Shown: positions 7,681-17,308, counted from the stretch's first letter. The stretch: 47,788 nt of DNA from an uncultured Nitrospira sp. (GCA_902500745.1 CABVRS010000009.1:1-47788), one strand, 5' to 3'. The notes: generated by a model from the sequence alone, not told the origin. Made by a program: numbers and translations.

Positions 7681-8487
7681 ATGACTTCATCACGACAACA
7701 TAACAGCGGGCCGGAGTCAGATGGTCCTGAGGTTCCGGAACCTTCCCATGCTGAGCGGGCCAGGACGCTGGTGTACTTACAGCAGACAGGCAGTCTCTCG
7801 ACGCTCTCACGTAAGCAGCCAGGCTGGCCGTTCGGGTCGGTGATGCCCTATGGGTTGGATGCTCAAGGACAACCGGTCTTCCTGATCAGCACAATGGCGA
7901 TGCATACGCAAAACCTCCTGGGTGATCCACGCGCCAGCTTATTGGTGACTCCGCCGGAAAGTAGGACGGATCCCCTTGGGGCGGCCAGGGTGACGTTGAT
8001 GGGCTCCGTGACCAAGGTACCGAAAGCGGAGAACGCCCAGATTCGCACGTGCTACCTGGAACGTCATGCCAACGCCTCCTACTGGGTGGACTACCAGGAT
8101 TTCGGTTTCTTCCGCATGGCTATCACGGAGATGTACTTTGTGGGAGGATTTGGGTCGATGGGCTGGGTGACACCAGCGGACTATGTCGCGGCATCCGTGG
8201 ACCCACTTGCGGACGAAGCCTCGAACCTAATTCACGAGCTCAATACCCAGCAAGCGGAGACGTTGTTGGCGCTGGCACGTACGTTAGGCCATGTGGAGGC
8301 GAAGCAGGCGACGGTGACCGCATTAGATCGTCTCGGGTTTCATCTTCGGTTCACCACTCCTGACCGGATGCAAGGCGGGCGGGTGGCGTTTCCCGCACCA
8401 GTGCGCAACGAATTAGAAGTCAGAGCGAGCCTTGCTGGTTTGGCTGATCAGGTGAAGGCCGGACTCCCAATCCTGCATTCACTATAA
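7681..8487 (+). CDS. HugZ-like heme-utilisation / PNPOx-fold protein with DUF2470 domain
   Basis: This is a 268-residue protein with a split-barrel flavin/heme-binding fold. The N-terminal half (HAERARTLVYLQQTGSLSTL, then PFGSVMPYGLD and the LLGDPRASLLV strand) is typical of pyridoxamine-phosphate-oxidase-like proteins of the HugZ group. The C-terminal half (DEASNLIHELNTQQAETLLA onward) matches DUF2470. Relatives bind or degrade heme, but a role in heme turnover here is inference. ATG 7681 is chosen because family similarity begins there. The protein has no signal peptide and is probably cytosolic. Confidence 0.8.
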   Translation: MTSSRQHNSGPESDGPEVPEPSHAERARTLVYLQQTGSLSTLSRKQPGWPFGSVMPYGLDAQGQPVFLISTMAMHTQNLLGDPRASLLVTPPESRTDPLGAARVTLMGSVTKVPKAENAQIRTCYLERHANASYWVDYQDFGFFRMAITEMYFVGGFGSMGWVTPADYVAASVDPLADEASNLIHELNTQQAETLLALARTLGHVEAKQATVTALDRLGFHLRFTTPDRMQGGRVAFPAPVRNELEVRASLAGLADQVKAGLPILHSL

Positions 8488-8564
8488 TTGGCCTTTGCAC
8501 TGATTCCTGGAGGAGAGCGTGCCGTTCAGCGCAGTCGTAGATCACTAACTCGATAGGGGAACGT

Positions 8565-10247
8565 ATGGCCACGAACGATAAGCAGGTTATTTTTTCACTC
8601 GTCAATGTTGGGAAAGTCTATCCGCCGAAGCGGCAGGTGCTGCGCGAGATCTACCTCGGCTTCTACTATGGCGCCAAGATTGGCGTGCTGGGCTTGAACG
8701 GTTCGGGCAAGAGCTCGCTGCTCAAGATCATTGCAGGCGTCGATCCAAATTACACTGGCGAAATTACGAGATCCAAAGGCTACAGCGTGGGTTTGCTGGA
8801 ACAGGAACCGCAGCTTGATCCAAACAAGACGGTCAAGGAAGTGGTTGAAGAGGGAAAAGCCGAACTGGTCGCACTGATGCACGAATATGAGGCCGTCAGC
8901 AATAAGATCGGTGAAGTTGGCCCCGATGAGATGGAAAAGCTGCTCGACAAGCAGGCGCAGCTCCAAGAGAAGATTGAAGCCGCCAATGGATGGGAACTGG
9001 AGAACCAGCTCGATCTTGCCATGGATGCGTTGCGCTGTCCGCCTGCAGATCAGAAGGTGGGAACGCTGTCGGGCGGTGAAAAACGCCGGGTGGCGCTCTG
9101 CCGGCTGATGATTCAAGAGCCGGATATTCTCTTGCTCGACGAGCCGACAAACCACCTTGATGCCGAATCGGTTCAGTGGCTTGAACAGCATCTGCAGCAG
9201 TACAAGGGCACCGTCATTGCCGTGACACACGACCGCTACTTTTTGGACAATGTGGCTGGCTGGATCTTGGAATTGGACCGAGGTCACGGGATTCCGTTCC
9301 AAGGTAATTACAGTTCATGGTTGGAACAGAAGAAGGACCGACTGGAAAAAGAGGAAAAGGCCGAGTCGAAAAGAAAGAAGACGTTGGAACATGAGTTGGA
9401 ATGGATTCGCATGTCGCCGAAGGCCCGGCAATCGAAGGGCAAGGCGCGATTGAACCGCTATGAGGAACTCGTCAATCAGAAACAGGACCAGGTGGCGGAT
9501 GATCTGGAAATCTATATTCCGCCAGGACCTCGGCTCGGCGATGTCGTCATTGAAGCCAACGGGATCAGCAAAGCCTTCGGCGATAACGTGCTTTATGAGA
9601 ACGTGAATTTCAATCTGCCGAAGGGGGGTATCGTCGGCGTGGTTGGACCGAACGGTGCAGGGAAGACCACCATGTTCAAGATGATCATCGGCAAGGAAAA
9701 GCCGGATGCCGGAACGATTAGGGTCGGGGAGACGGTCAAGCTTGGCTATGTCGATCAGGACCGGAGCCTCGACCCCACCAAGTCCGTGTACGACGTGATT
9801 TCGGACGGACAGGACACGATCAAGCTCGGTAAGGCGGAGGTCAACGCCCGCGGCTACTGTGCCCGCTTCAACTTTGCTGGAACCGATCAGCAGAAAAAAG
9901 TAAAGGATCTCTCCGGAGGCGAACGCAATCGGGTGCATCTGGCCCGCATGCTGAAAGAGGGCGCGAATTTGATCATCCTGGACGAGCCGACGAACGATCT
10001 GGATGTGAATACCCTGCGAGCGCTGGAAGAAGGGCTGGAGAATTTCGCCGGCTGCGCGGTGATCAGCAGCCACGATCGCTGGTTCCTCGACCGGCTCGCC
10101 ACCCACATCCTCGCTTTTGAAGGCGACAGCAAAGTCGTCTGGTTCGAGGGCAACTATAGCGACTACGAAGCGGATCGGAAGAGACGCTTGGGCAAAGATG
10201 CCGATCAGCCGCACCGGATTCGATACCGGAAATTGACACGGCAGTAG
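8565..10247 (+). CDS. ettA: Energy-dependent translational throttle protein EttA (ABC-F ATPase)
   Basis: This is a soluble ABC-F protein with two ATPase domains and no membrane part; it binds the ribosomal E site and gates the first elongation step according to the ATP/ADP ratio. Walker A motifs are GLNGSGKSS and GPNGAGKTT, signatures [11 protein letters not shown] and [11 protein letters not shown], and Walker B motifs [11 protein letters not shown] and [11 protein letters not shown]. The charged linker between the domains (about residues 235-320) contains the EttA-type arm/linker. Length (560 aa) is right. ATG at 8565 is preceded by GGGGAACGT. The next gene starts 10 bases downstream of the stop, so they may be co-transcribed. 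Long reverse-strand frames inside it are shadows. Confidence 0.95.
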   Translation: MATNDKQVIFSLVNVGKVYPPKRQVLREIYLGFYYGAKIGVLGLNGSGKSSLLKIIAGVDPNYTGEITRSKGYSVGLLEQEPQLDPNKTVKEVVEEGKAELVALMHEYEAVSNKIGEVGPDEMEKLLDKQAQLQEKIEAANGWELENQLDLAMDALRCPPADQKVGTLSGGEKRRVALCRLMIQEPDILLLDEPTNHLDAESVQWLEQHLQQYKGTVIAVTHDRYFLDNVAGWILELDRGHGIPFQGNYSSWLEQKKDRLEKEEKAESKRKKTLEHELEWIRMSPKARQSKGKARLNRYEELVNQKQDQVADDLEIYIPPGPRLGDVVIEANGISKAFGDNVLYENVNFNLPKGGIVGVVGPNGAGKTTMFKMIIGKEKPDAGTIRVGETVKLGYVDQDRSLDPTKSVYDVISDGQDTIKLGKAEVNARGYCARFNFAGTDQQKKVKDLSGGERNRVHLARMLKEGANLIILDEPTNDLDVNTLRALEEGLENFAGCAVISSHDRWFLDRLATHILAFEGDSKVVWFEGNYSDYEADRKRRLGKDADQPHRIRYRKLTRQ

Positions 10248-10257
10248 CCCATCGTCC

Positions 10258-11139
10258 ATGGCACCTCGTGTCATCATTACCGGGGCAGCGGGATTGATCG
10301 GGCAGTACTTCATGAAGACCGCCGCTCGATGGGCGCCAGGCTGGGAGATTCATAGGCTCACCCGCGCCGATCTTGATCTCACGGATTTCAGCTCGGTTGA
10401 GCGAATGTGGGAGCATCTCAACCCCAGCGCGGTCATCCACTGCGCGGCCATGAGCCGAACCAAGGACTGCGAGCAGAATCCTAAGCTAGCTCTACGCATC
10501 AATAGAGAAGTTACGGCTCACCTGGCCCACCTTTCCAGCGATATCCCATTTATCTTTTTGTCGAGCGGTGAGGTCTTCGATGGCCGGCGAGGTTGGTACC
10601 GGGAAGAAGACGAGGCGACCCCGATCAATTTCTACGGCAAGACCAAGCTTGAAGCGGAACAGCTTGTGCTGCAGAACCCTCGCCATACCGTCGTTCGAAT
10701 CGTCTTGACGGCCGGAACGTCCCAGAACGGTGATCGCAGTTTCGTCGAGGATATGTGTCGAACAGCTAGAAGCGGTCATCCCGTGACACTTTTTCGCGAT
10801 GAATTTCGCTGTCCCTTACCGGCAGGAGCCATCGCGCGCGCGATTTGGGAACTTGCTGAGTTGCAGGCCCCGGGCCTCTATCATCTTGGCGGTCGGGAAC
10901 GGCTCTCTCGCTGGGAAATTGGGCAGGCGCTCTTAGCGTGGTACCCGGAACTTCAAGGCCATCTGAGAGAAGGGTCCGCTCGCGCTCATGCCGGTGCGCC
11001 GAGGCCTACCGATCTGTCACTGAATTGTGAGAAACTCCAGGCACTCTTGTCGTTTCCCATCCCAGGGTTTCGAAGCTGGTTGACGGATCAGAAACGCGAA
11101 GGGATCGATGTATGGGATTATCACCCCGGGTTATCCTGA
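10258..11139 (+). CDS. NAD(P)-dependent SDR, dTDP-4-dehydrorhamnose reductase-like
   Basis: This is an extended short-chain dehydrogenase of the RmlD type. The N-terminal nucleotide-binding motif is ITGAAGLIGQYF (residues 7-18), NAD-contact HCAAMSRTKDCE follows around 61-72, FLSSGEVFDG at 100-109, and the catalytic YGKTK has Y126 and K130. RmlD enzymes reduce dTDP-4-keto-rhamnose to dTDP-rhamnose. No rmlA, B or C genes are near, so the actual substrate may be another nucleotide sugar. It is 293 aa long, follows ettA by 10 bases and precedes the DUF1295 gene by 10 bases, a likely operon by spacing. Confidence 0.8.
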   Translation: MAPRVIITGAAGLIGQYFMKTAARWAPGWEIHRLTRADLDLTDFSSVERMWEHLNPSAVIHCAAMSRTKDCEQNPKLALRINREVTAHLAHLSSDIPFIFLSSGEVFDGRRGWYREEDEATPINFYGKTKLEAEQLVLQNPRHTVVRIVLTAGTSQNGDRSFVEDMCRTARSGHPVTLFRDEFRCPLPAGAIARAIWELAELQAPGLYHLGGRERLSRWEIGQALLAWYPELQGHLREGSARAHAGAPRPTDLSLNCEKLQALLSFPIPGFRSWLTDQKREGIDVWDYHPGLS

Positions 11140-11149
11140 AACCTGAGGC

Positions 11150-11986
11150 ATGATGGAACCAGAGAACGGCATATTTGCATCGGATCCGTTGCCTCTTGTT
11201 CTGGCAGCGTACCTCTTCATGACGGTCGTGATGGGGATGTTATGGGTGGTGCAGAAAAAGATCAGAAATGCCGCGATTGGGGACGTAGGCTGGTGTGTTG
11301 GGCTGATTCTCACCGTCCTGTGGTATGCCACGCAGGCGAGCGGCAGCTTTGAGCGAATCTTCCTCCCTGTGATGTTGGTGACTCTCTATGCGGGCCGACT
11401 AGGGCTCTACATCTTGTTCAATCGCGTCATCGGAAAGGAAGAAGACGCTCGGTATCAACGCCTGAGGCAGGAATGGGGCGAATCAGAATCGGCCAAGATG
11501 CTTGCCTACTTTCTACTGCAAGCGTTGGCCGTCGGGGCGTTTTCACTTCCCTTTCTCGTGCTCATGTGGAATCCCCGTCCACCCTCTGCGTTGGTGGAGC
11601 TCATCGGTCTGTTGATCTGGGGTGTGGCCGTGGCTGGTGAGGCAAGAGCCGATCGACAACTCGCCTATTTCCGGGCCGATCCACGGAATCAGGGACGAGT
11701 CTGTCGTGAGGGATTCTGGAAATACTCACGACATCCCAACTATTTTTTTGAATGGCTGCATTGGTGCTCCTATGTCGTGATGACGCTGGGAGCGCCTGGT
11801 TGGGTCTTCACCTGGATTGGACCACTTGGAATGGGGCTGGCCCTCTTCAAGATATCGGGCATTCCACGGGCAGAAGTGCAGGCTCTTTCAAGCCGAGGTG
11901 CGGAGTATGAAGCGTATCAGGCTACGACCAATGCCTTTTTCCCGTGGTTTCCTCGACCGAAGCTCGACTCGTCATCTCATGCGTAG
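11150..11986 (+). CDS. DUF1295 integral membrane protein (steroid reductase/ICMT-like)
   Basis: This is a 278-residue polytopic membrane protein of the DUF1295 family, related to steroid 5-alpha reductases and isoprenylcysteine methyltransferases. About six hydrophobic segments are visible, beginning LPLVLAAYLFMTVVMGMLW. The family signature lies near the C-terminus: CREGFWKYSRHPNYFFEWLHW, where the RHPNYF motif contributes to NADPH or SAM binding in relatives. The reaction is unknown, possibly a lipid reductase. Two adjacent ATGs (11150 and 11153) could start it. Confidence 0.82.
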   Translation: MMEPENGIFASDPLPLVLAAYLFMTVVMGMLWVVQKKIRNAAIGDVGWCVGLILTVLWYATQASGSFERIFLPVMLVTLYAGRLGLYILFNRVIGKEEDARYQRLRQEWGESESAKMLAYFLLQALAVGAFSLPFLVLMWNPRPPSALVELIGLLIWGVAVAGEARADRQLAYFRADPRNQGRVCREGFWKYSRHPNYFFEWLHWCSYVVMTLGAPGWVFTWIGPLGMGLALFKISGIPRAEVQALSSRGAEYEAYQATTNAFFPWFPRPKLDSSSHA

Positions 11987-12007
11987 TTCTCGACACAGCC
12001 ATCGGTC

Positions 12008-12370
12008 TTACCAACTTGTTCGATCTGTGCCTGCTGCGGTGAGGTCGGGCGACTTAAAATGTTCGACGAAGTCTGTCAGACGAGCGCGGTTGGCTTCGTC
12101 TATCCTGACGATTTCCCATCCGGCCGCTCGACCGTCGGACCAGCGCACAATCGCGGCGTCGATGAGAACATTGTACGACTGGTTCCCATTCTGAAGCGTG
12201 ATGTACACGGTTGTTTGGGTTCCGATTGAAGCAGGGTATTGTCCCGTCGCACGCCAGCCAGTATCAGACAGATCCCAGACGATTCCATTTACCAGCGTAC
12301 CTGCGTCGAAGTAGCAGAACCGGCATTGAACGGGAGTGCGTAGCTTCTTGCGAACAGCGTAAGTTTTCAT
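12008..12370 (-). CDS. PilZ domain protein
   Basis: This is a 120-residue stand-alone PilZ protein, a receptor for cyclic di-GMP. The two binding motifs are present: RKKLR (RxxxR, residues 7-11) and DLSDTG (DxSxxG) about 25 residues later, followed by the beta-barrel strands ending IVRWSDGRAAGWEIV. There is no other domain, so it likely acts by protein-protein contact. One of three PilZ-bearing genes in this window (see also 28731-29099 and 36789-39098). It is transcribed against its upstream neighbour. Confidence 0.85.
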   Translation of the reverse strand: MKTYAVRKKLRTPVQCRFCYFDAGTLVNGIVWDLSDTGWRATGQYPASIGTQTTVYITLQNGNQSYNVLIDAAIVRWSDGRAAGWEIVRIDEANRARLTDFVEHFKSPDLTAAGTDRTSW

Positions 12371-12447
12371 CTGGCCCTCTCCTGGTTGATGTCATCTGTC
12401 TCACAACGTGTCCTCAGTCAACCTTAGTTGAAGGAGGACAATTCGCC

Positions 12448-12498
12448 ATGACACAAAAGAAGGGAGATCAATGGGCAAAGGTAGGGCGCAGATTGTAA
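12448..12498 (+). CDS. Possible small ORF with strong Shine-Dalgarno
   Basis: A 16-codon frame (MTQKKGDQWAKVGRRL) starts ten bases after a perfect AAGGAGG (12431-12437). A second mini-frame (ATG 12471, MGKGRAQIVSA) follows an AGGGAG. A small inverted repeat TCAAC-GTTGA precedes the ribosome site. Neither peptide is recognised. Strong ribosome sites on otherwise empty DNA suggest a leader peptide or the stump of a decayed gene. The rest of 12371-12552 is blank. Confidence 0.25.
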   Translation: MTQKKGDQWAKVGRRL

Positions 12499-12552
12499 GT
12501 GCATGAAATGAATCGGCAATATCTGGAAACAGCGAGAAAGCGTGTGGTCCAG

Positions 12553-12777
12553 CTATTCCCTATTTTTCAGCTCCTCCAGCCGAGACCGGGCAATGTCGGT
12601 CACTTTGGCAGAGGGGTAAAGATTCACCAGTTCTTCATAGAGTTGCTTGGCATGCGGTATATTCCCCTGGTTCTCCTCAAAGGCGGCCGTTTCAAACAGC
12701 TCTGCAGCCTTCTGGTCGGAACACCCGAGCACTACCAAACAAAGGGCGCATAGTAAGAGTCGCGCTTTCATGTTCAT
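12553..12777 (-). CDS. Small TPR-like lipoprotein
   Basis: This is a 74-residue secreted lipoprotein. The signal MNMKARLLLCALCLVVLGC ends in a lipobox (VLGC, lipidated C19). The mature part (AAELFETAAFEENQGNIPHA then AKQLYEELVNLYP) resembles a single tetratricopeptide hairpin. ATG 12777 is preceded by GGAAG at good spacing; a longer frame upstream has no similarity and would hide the signal peptide. Its start overlaps the end of the HTH-Zn-ribbon gene by four bases, so the two are co-translated. Function unknown. Confidence 0.65.
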   Translation of the reverse strand: MNMKARLLLCALCLVVLGCSDQKAAELFETAAFEENQGNIPHAKQLYEELVNLYPSAKVTDIARSRLEELKNRE

Positions 12778-13133
12778 CTTCCTTTCTCGGCCTTGCTCCG
12801 TCGTGACAAGCCTATGTCCTTGCGTGCCGATGCTTGTGTGGCAATGTGGTAGCGAGGTGAAGAGATCCCTTCGCTCCGACAATGCGGACAACGACTTGGT
12901 CGTGTCACTCGCGTGCGGTCCCGGAACACAAATCCACAAGCTAAGCAGGAGGACGGGTCAAGTACAAATCGTCGTGCACTATCTCGAGACACCGTTTTTA
13001 CCACATGAACCAAGTGCTCCTCTACCTGTCGTTCTGGAATCGCGAGCGCCCGAGCCAGTTGATCGCTGGTCAGAGGAGTCTCTAGCAGAAGATCAATGAG
13101 GCGTTGCCGAAGCGTGCGTTCAGGAAACGGCAT
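12774..13133 (-). CDS. HTH plus zinc-ribbon predicted transcriptional regulator
   Basis: This is a 119-residue protein. The N-terminal winged-helix-like part (LRQRLIDLLLETPLTSDQLA, then ERQVEEHLVHVVKTV) is followed by a zinc ribbon with two knuckles, CLACGF and CPHC, separated by about 18 residues. This architecture matches the small HTH-Zn-ribbon regulator group (COG3357-like) best known from archaea and some bacteria. DNA targets are unknown. It is the first gene of a two-gene unit with the small lipoprotein. Confidence 0.7.
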   Translation of the reverse strand: MPFPERTLRQRLIDLLLETPLTSDQLARALAIPERQVEEHLVHVVKTVSRDSARRFVLDPSSCLACGFVFRDRTRVTRPSRCPHCRSEGISSPRYHIATQASARKDIGLSRRSKAEKGR

Positions 13134-13221
13134 GTCTGTTATGGTAAAGGCCAGGACAGGGAAATGCCAGAGATCTGACCGGAATTTTCTAGAATCATGT
13201 TAAGTCTTGCAGGCTTAAGGG

Positions 13222-13250
13222 TTGCACGGAAATTAGTATTCTGTCAGAAT
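13222..13250 (+). promoter_or_regulatory. Putative sigma-70 promoter upstream of hpnR
   Basis: TTGCAC (13222-13227) and CAGAAT (13245-13250) are separated by 17 bases, a fair match to -35/-10 hexamers, about 115 bases before the hpnR start. The rest of 13134-13365 has no gene. Confidence 0.35.
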
Positions 13251-13365
13251 CCATCCCCGCACTACGTATCACGTCACAATGTACATAAGTGGGTCGGCCT
13301 GTCGTTCGTATTCAGGAATCATCGCATTCCGGCCCCGCGTGCTATAGATGAGGAGGTAGAGGGTC

Positions 13366-14910
13366 ATGAAGTTCCTCGCAGTCCATCCGGGTCCGCTCAT
13401 GTATACCAAGATTTATCTGCGTTTGGAGCCGCTCGGTCTCGAGATGGTGGCTCAGGCGTGCCGCCAAGCAGGCCATGATGTTCGCTTAATTGATCTGCAG
13501 GCAGACACCTGGAAAGACTATGAGGCGCTCATCAGAAGCTGGAAACCGGACGCCGTTGCGTTTGGGTGCAATTACCTGGCGAATGTGCCGGAGATCGTGG
13601 ATCTTGCCAAGTTGACGAAGCAGGAACTACCAAACTGCTTTGTCTTTGTCGGTGGGCACAGCGCGTCCTTTGTGGCAAAGGACTTTTTGGAGCATGGCAA
13701 TGGCGCCATCGATTGCGTTCTCAAGGGCGAAGGGGAAGTGGCCGCTCCTAAATTGCTGATGGCGGTCGAACAGGATCGCAAGGCGATCACCCAAGTCCCG
13801 GGAGTGGTGACACTGGATGGAGAAGGCCCTCCACCACAATTTATCGAAAATCTGGATGATGTCCGTCCCGCTCGCGATCTGCTCAGAAACCGGCACAAGT
13901 ACTTCATCGGTGTGCTCGACCCCTGTGCGTCGGTCGAGTTTGCGCGAGGCTGTCCTTGGGATTGTTCCTTCTGCAGCGCGTGGACGTTTTATGGGCGCAG
14001 TTATCGCATGGTCAGCCCGGAGAAAGCCGTTGAGGAGTTGGAGCAGGTGCAAGAACCAGGCATCTTCCTGGTCGACGATGTCGCCTTCATTCAAGGCAAG
14101 CAGGGCATGGAGATCGGCGAAGCGGTGGCGAGGCGAGGAATCAAGAAGCAGTATTACATGGAGACGCGCGGCGACGTCTTGCTGCGCAATAAGGAAGTCT
14201 TTCAGTTCTGGAAGACGCTTGGACTGCAGTACATGTTCTTGGGCGTCGAGGCCATTGATGCGGAAGGCCTCAAGATGCACCGGAAGCGCATTTCGTTGGG
14301 TAAAAACTTCGAAGCGCTCGAATTTGCCCGCTCCCTCGGCATTACGGTCGCTATTAATCTCATCGCCGATCCGGATTGGGACCGGCAGCGGTTCGAGGTC
14401 ATTCGGCAGTGGTGTCTAGAAATTCCGGAGATCGTCAATATCAGCGTCAATACTCCGTACCCCGGCACTGAAAGTTGGCTCACGGAATCCCGCAAGCTTC
14501 ACACACGGGACTACCGCCTCTTCGACATTCAGCATGCCGTCATGCCGACCAAGATGCCGCTCCCTGAGTTTTACGCAGAGCTGGTCAAGACACAACAAGT
14601 CCTCAACAAGAAACATCTGGGCTGGGCTGCACTCAAAGGCACAGCCAAGATTGCGGCCGGGCACTTGATGAAGGGACAGACCAACTTCATCAAGATGTTG
14701 TGGAAGTTCAACAGCGTCTACAATCCCGAGCTGCAAATGGCAGATCACCGCCGTCCAGTGACCTATGAGATGACGATGCCACCGGAGAAGAAAGACAAAA
14801 TCGATCCGAAACAGTTGTTTATCCTGCCACCAAAAGGCCGCCAGGGCCGAGCGATCGACGATGCCACCGAGACGTTCGTCGATGAGACTCGTATGGGCAC
14901 GGTGGTCTGA
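13366..14910 (+). CDS. hpnR: Hopanoid C-3 methylase HpnR (B12-binding radical SAM)
   Basis: This is a cobalamin-binding radical SAM methyltransferase that adds a methyl at C-3 of hopanoids in the membrane lipid pathway. The N-terminal B12-binding-like domain (residues 1-150) begins MKFLAVHPGPLMYTKIYLRL and contains IAFGCNYLANVPEI-type and FVFVGGHSASFVA segments. The radical SAM cluster motif CPWDCSFC gives C196, C200 and C203, followed by SAWTFYGRSYR. The 514-aa length fits HpnR. A GGAGGTAGAGGGTC ribosome site precedes ATG 13366. No other hopanoid gene is adjacent. Related B12-radical SAM enzymes share parts of these motifs, so a search is needed to exclude a paralogue. Confidence 0.8.
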   Translation: MKFLAVHPGPLMYTKIYLRLEPLGLEMVAQACRQAGHDVRLIDLQADTWKDYEALIRSWKPDAVAFGCNYLANVPEIVDLAKLTKQELPNCFVFVGGHSASFVAKDFLEHGNGAIDCVLKGEGEVAAPKLLMAVEQDRKAITQVPGVVTLDGEGPPPQFIENLDDVRPARDLLRNRHKYFIGVLDPCASVEFARGCPWDCSFCSAWTFYGRSYRMVSPEKAVEELEQVQEPGIFLVDDVAFIQGKQGMEIGEAVARRGIKKQYYMETRGDVLLRNKEVFQFWKTLGLQYMFLGVEAIDAEGLKMHRKRISLGKNFEALEFARSLGITVAINLIADPDWDRQRFEVIRQWCLEIPEIVNISVNTPYPGTESWLTESRKLHTRDYRLFDIQHAVMPTKMPLPEFYAELVKTQQVLNKKHLGWAALKGTAKIAAGHLMKGQTNFIKMLWKFNSVYNPELQMADHRRPVTYEMTMPPEKKDKIDPKQLFILPPKGRQGRAIDDATETFVDETRMGTVV

Positions 14911-15019
14911 TCGCTGCTGGGAGTGGTAGGTGACAGGGGCTGAGGTAAGGGACCGGACGTAGTTCCGGTTCTAAGCGGGCGCTCAATCAACAAAGCGTTC
15001 TCGCAATTCTGGATGTGAT

Positions 15020-17191
15020 CTATCTTGGTGGAGATGCGCCAGCGCCAGGCTCATCCGCCAGTTTCAAGGTCAGCATCGTCTCTTCTCGGCAGGTACTCAG
15101 TCCTATACCGCAGTTGACCGTCATCGTCTTTGTGGCAATCACATCAGAATCACGTACCGGCGTCCAGCCTCCGATTTCATAGCCTTTCTTGTTCCAATTG
15201 AATGTCTTGAAGCGAGTGACGTTGAAGGCCCCGCTCCATCCTCCACCTTTTGACGCGACATGAGCCTCACTGCCTTGGACACCTTGTGATGCAAACAGCT
15301 CTTTTAATTTTTGGGGCGTATTACCGCTGGTACAGTGGGTTTCTGCTACTTCCCCTGACTGGCCTGGAAGAATAATCAGGTTCACGGCAAATGGATCAGG
15401 ATCACTGCTGATCGAACCTCCGTTCACATGAAAGGTGGTCGTACCGGTGCCTTGAATGCGGATTTCGCACGAGGCCGGCTGAGTCAATGTGCGAGTTGCA
15501 TACTGCATTACGCCTTCCCCAACCCATTGGCCATCGTCCCTGCGCTGAAGCGGTATTGTCGCCTGGACGTGGGCATCGAACCCATTCGAACTCATAAACA
15601 TGCCGTATGGCGGATTCGGAAGATTTAGCGGTTCCTGAATGATGTGCGACTTGAATTCAAGGACATACGCAGAAGGGGCTAACTCCCATTCGCTCTCCTT
15701 GGCGTCCGCAACACCCGCGCGGGAGATGGCACTCACCAGGAATCCACTGTGCTGAACCGTGGTCGCTGGAGCTTGGTAGGTGAACGTTGCCGGGCTATTG
15801 ATCTCCGATTTCTCCTCCCTCGGCGACACACGGCCGTTGCCTTCTCTTGGTCGCTCCCTGGCTTCCTTGAACTTCGCGGGAACGAGCGCTTGCTCCTTCT
15901 TGGTCCGCAGTTCCGTCTTCACTTGTGTCGATTCGCTTGGCACAAACTTTTTGGTCTTGGTCGGCGGGGTGAAGATGATCTCTACGCAGGTATTGGCTGT
16001 GGTCCATTCACCTTCAGCAACTAAGTAGAACGGTCCGGAGAATACCGTCACGGCCAACAGCAACATGTTCATCGCGTCACGTTGGGCCTCACCCGCCAGG
16101 GCAGAGTCCCATTCCGAGACCGACCAATTGGAAAACTGCGACGGCATGCCTCCCGTTCGACGATCAGGCACGAACCGGACATGCTGGTGTTGATGCGCAA
16201 ACGATGTTGCCGCATTCGACCCTCCACGCCCGAACACCAACGACGCATCAAGATCGACGTACTGGAGCTTCGCATCATCGTCGACGCGGCCTTTGAGGGT
16301 GGCGTGAACACCCACGGCGTAGTACTCGGTTCGAACGGAATTGGAATAATTGATCGTTTGGTCCACGACCAGCGAGAATTCATAGTCGCCTTCGACGACA
16401 TAGGCTCCCTCCTCGCCGGGGTCCGGTGTGGGGCACTTTTTGGCATAGCCCCCATTGATGAGTGAGAAGGCCTTGCGGTCTCCGGCCGTTTCTCGTGTCT
16501 TTCCTTCCTCAATTCTCCATTCCCGTGACTTTCTGCCCATCGCATCGGAGGGGATGGGGATGTTCACTGAGCCTTTCGTGATGGCATACCCCTCCCGTTC
16601 ACCTTCTGGCGACGTGGCCTGCGCAAGTTGAAACGAGCTGTTCGATGGTCCCGTGGCCAACAGAAGACGAGGTGCGCGAAGCAGCTCGCCGAGACTGTTC
16701 TTGCGCACGGGCGTTGGCGCGGGACAATCGGCGACAGTCGGGCCGAGTTGTGCCTTGAAGTTCTCGAACAACTGTTGATCTAAGGATCGCGCAATCGATT
16801 CCGCCTGAGCGCCCAGCAATTTCTTGAACGCTTGACCGTCTTCCCCTGCGAAGAGTTGTGTACTGCCAAGCCCCTGAACAATTTTCGACAAGGCGTCACA
16901 GGGGTTTTTGACGTTTGTAAATAGTTGCAGCGACTCTGGGTTAACCGGCACTTTCTTCCATTCGCCCTTTTCATTCGGTCCCGGTTCGAGCGGAGGCAAC
17001 AGGAAAGGTGGTACGCCCTGTTCTGCGGGTTTCGCAACCGACGCGGATGGGGTGCTGGGGAGCGCAGCCGGTGCCTTATAGGCCTTCGTCGGATCGTACT
17101 CCGGTGGGTTTGAGGATGGCAGATGCCTGTCTCCGCCACAACCGGTTAGGAGGATAGTAACCAGGAGTATCAGAAGGGGGCTGGCTGGCAT
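15020..17191 (-). CDS. Large lipoprotein of unknown function
   Basis: This is a 723-residue predicted lipoprotein: signal MPASPLLILLVTILLTGC with lipidation at C18, followed by a proline-rich, low-complexity stretch (to about residue 85) typical of a flexible periplasmic tether. The remainder is mixed beta-rich sequence with few cysteines, including a C-terminal pair in VNCGIGLSTCREE. I do not recognise a family. It is transcribed divergently from the TraT-like genes, suggesting a shared envelope-surface context. A weak hairpin (CCGGAC-GTTCCGG, about 14953-14970) lies between its end and hpnR. Confidence 0.75.
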   Translation of the reverse strand: MPASPLLILLVTILLTGCGGDRHLPSSNPPEYDPTKAYKAPAALPSTPSASVAKPAEQGVPPFLLPPLEPGPNEKGEWKKVPVNPESLQLFTNVKNPCDALSKIVQGLGSTQLFAGEDGQAFKKLLGAQAESIARSLDQQLFENFKAQLGPTVADCPAPTPVRKNSLGELLRAPRLLLATGPSNSSFQLAQATSPEGEREGYAITKGSVNIPIPSDAMGRKSREWRIEEGKTRETAGDRKAFSLINGGYAKKCPTPDPGEEGAYVVEGDYEFSLVVDQTINYSNSVRTEYYAVGVHATLKGRVDDDAKLQYVDLDASLVFGRGGSNAATSFAHQHQHVRFVPDRRTGGMPSQFSNWSVSEWDSALAGEAQRDAMNMLLLAVTVFSGPFYLVAEGEWTTANTCVEIIFTPPTKTKKFVPSESTQVKTELRTKKEQALVPAKFKEARERPREGNGRVSPREEKSEINSPATFTYQAPATTVQHSGFLVSAISRAGVADAKESEWELAPSAYVLEFKSHIIQEPLNLPNPPYGMFMSSNGFDAHVQATIPLQRRDDGQWVGEGVMQYATRTLTQPASCEIRIQGTGTTTFHVNGGSISSDPDPFAVNLIILPGQSGEVAETHCTSGNTPQKLKELFASQGVQGSEAHVASKGGGWSGAFNVTRFKTFNWNKKGYEIGGWTPVRDSDVIATKTMTVNCGIGLSTCREETMLTLKLADEPGAGASPPR

Positions 17192-17308
17192 TCGCGGTCT
17201 CCCGGTGAAGGACCACCAACGATTGGAATGGCCGCCATGCTAGCCGAGGTGCCTGGGTTCTTCAAGTGAGCCCGATGGAATACCTTCCATTTACTGACAG
17301 CATGGGCG

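Noticed and set aside
9315..10313. 332-codon open frame on the reverse strand across ettA
   Set aside because: It lies antisense to a strongly conserved ABC-F gene, has no recognisable domain and arises from codon bias; the same applies to 8595-9302 reverse.
13627..14280. 217-codon reverse frame across hpnR
   Set aside because: Antisense shadow of the radical SAM gene.
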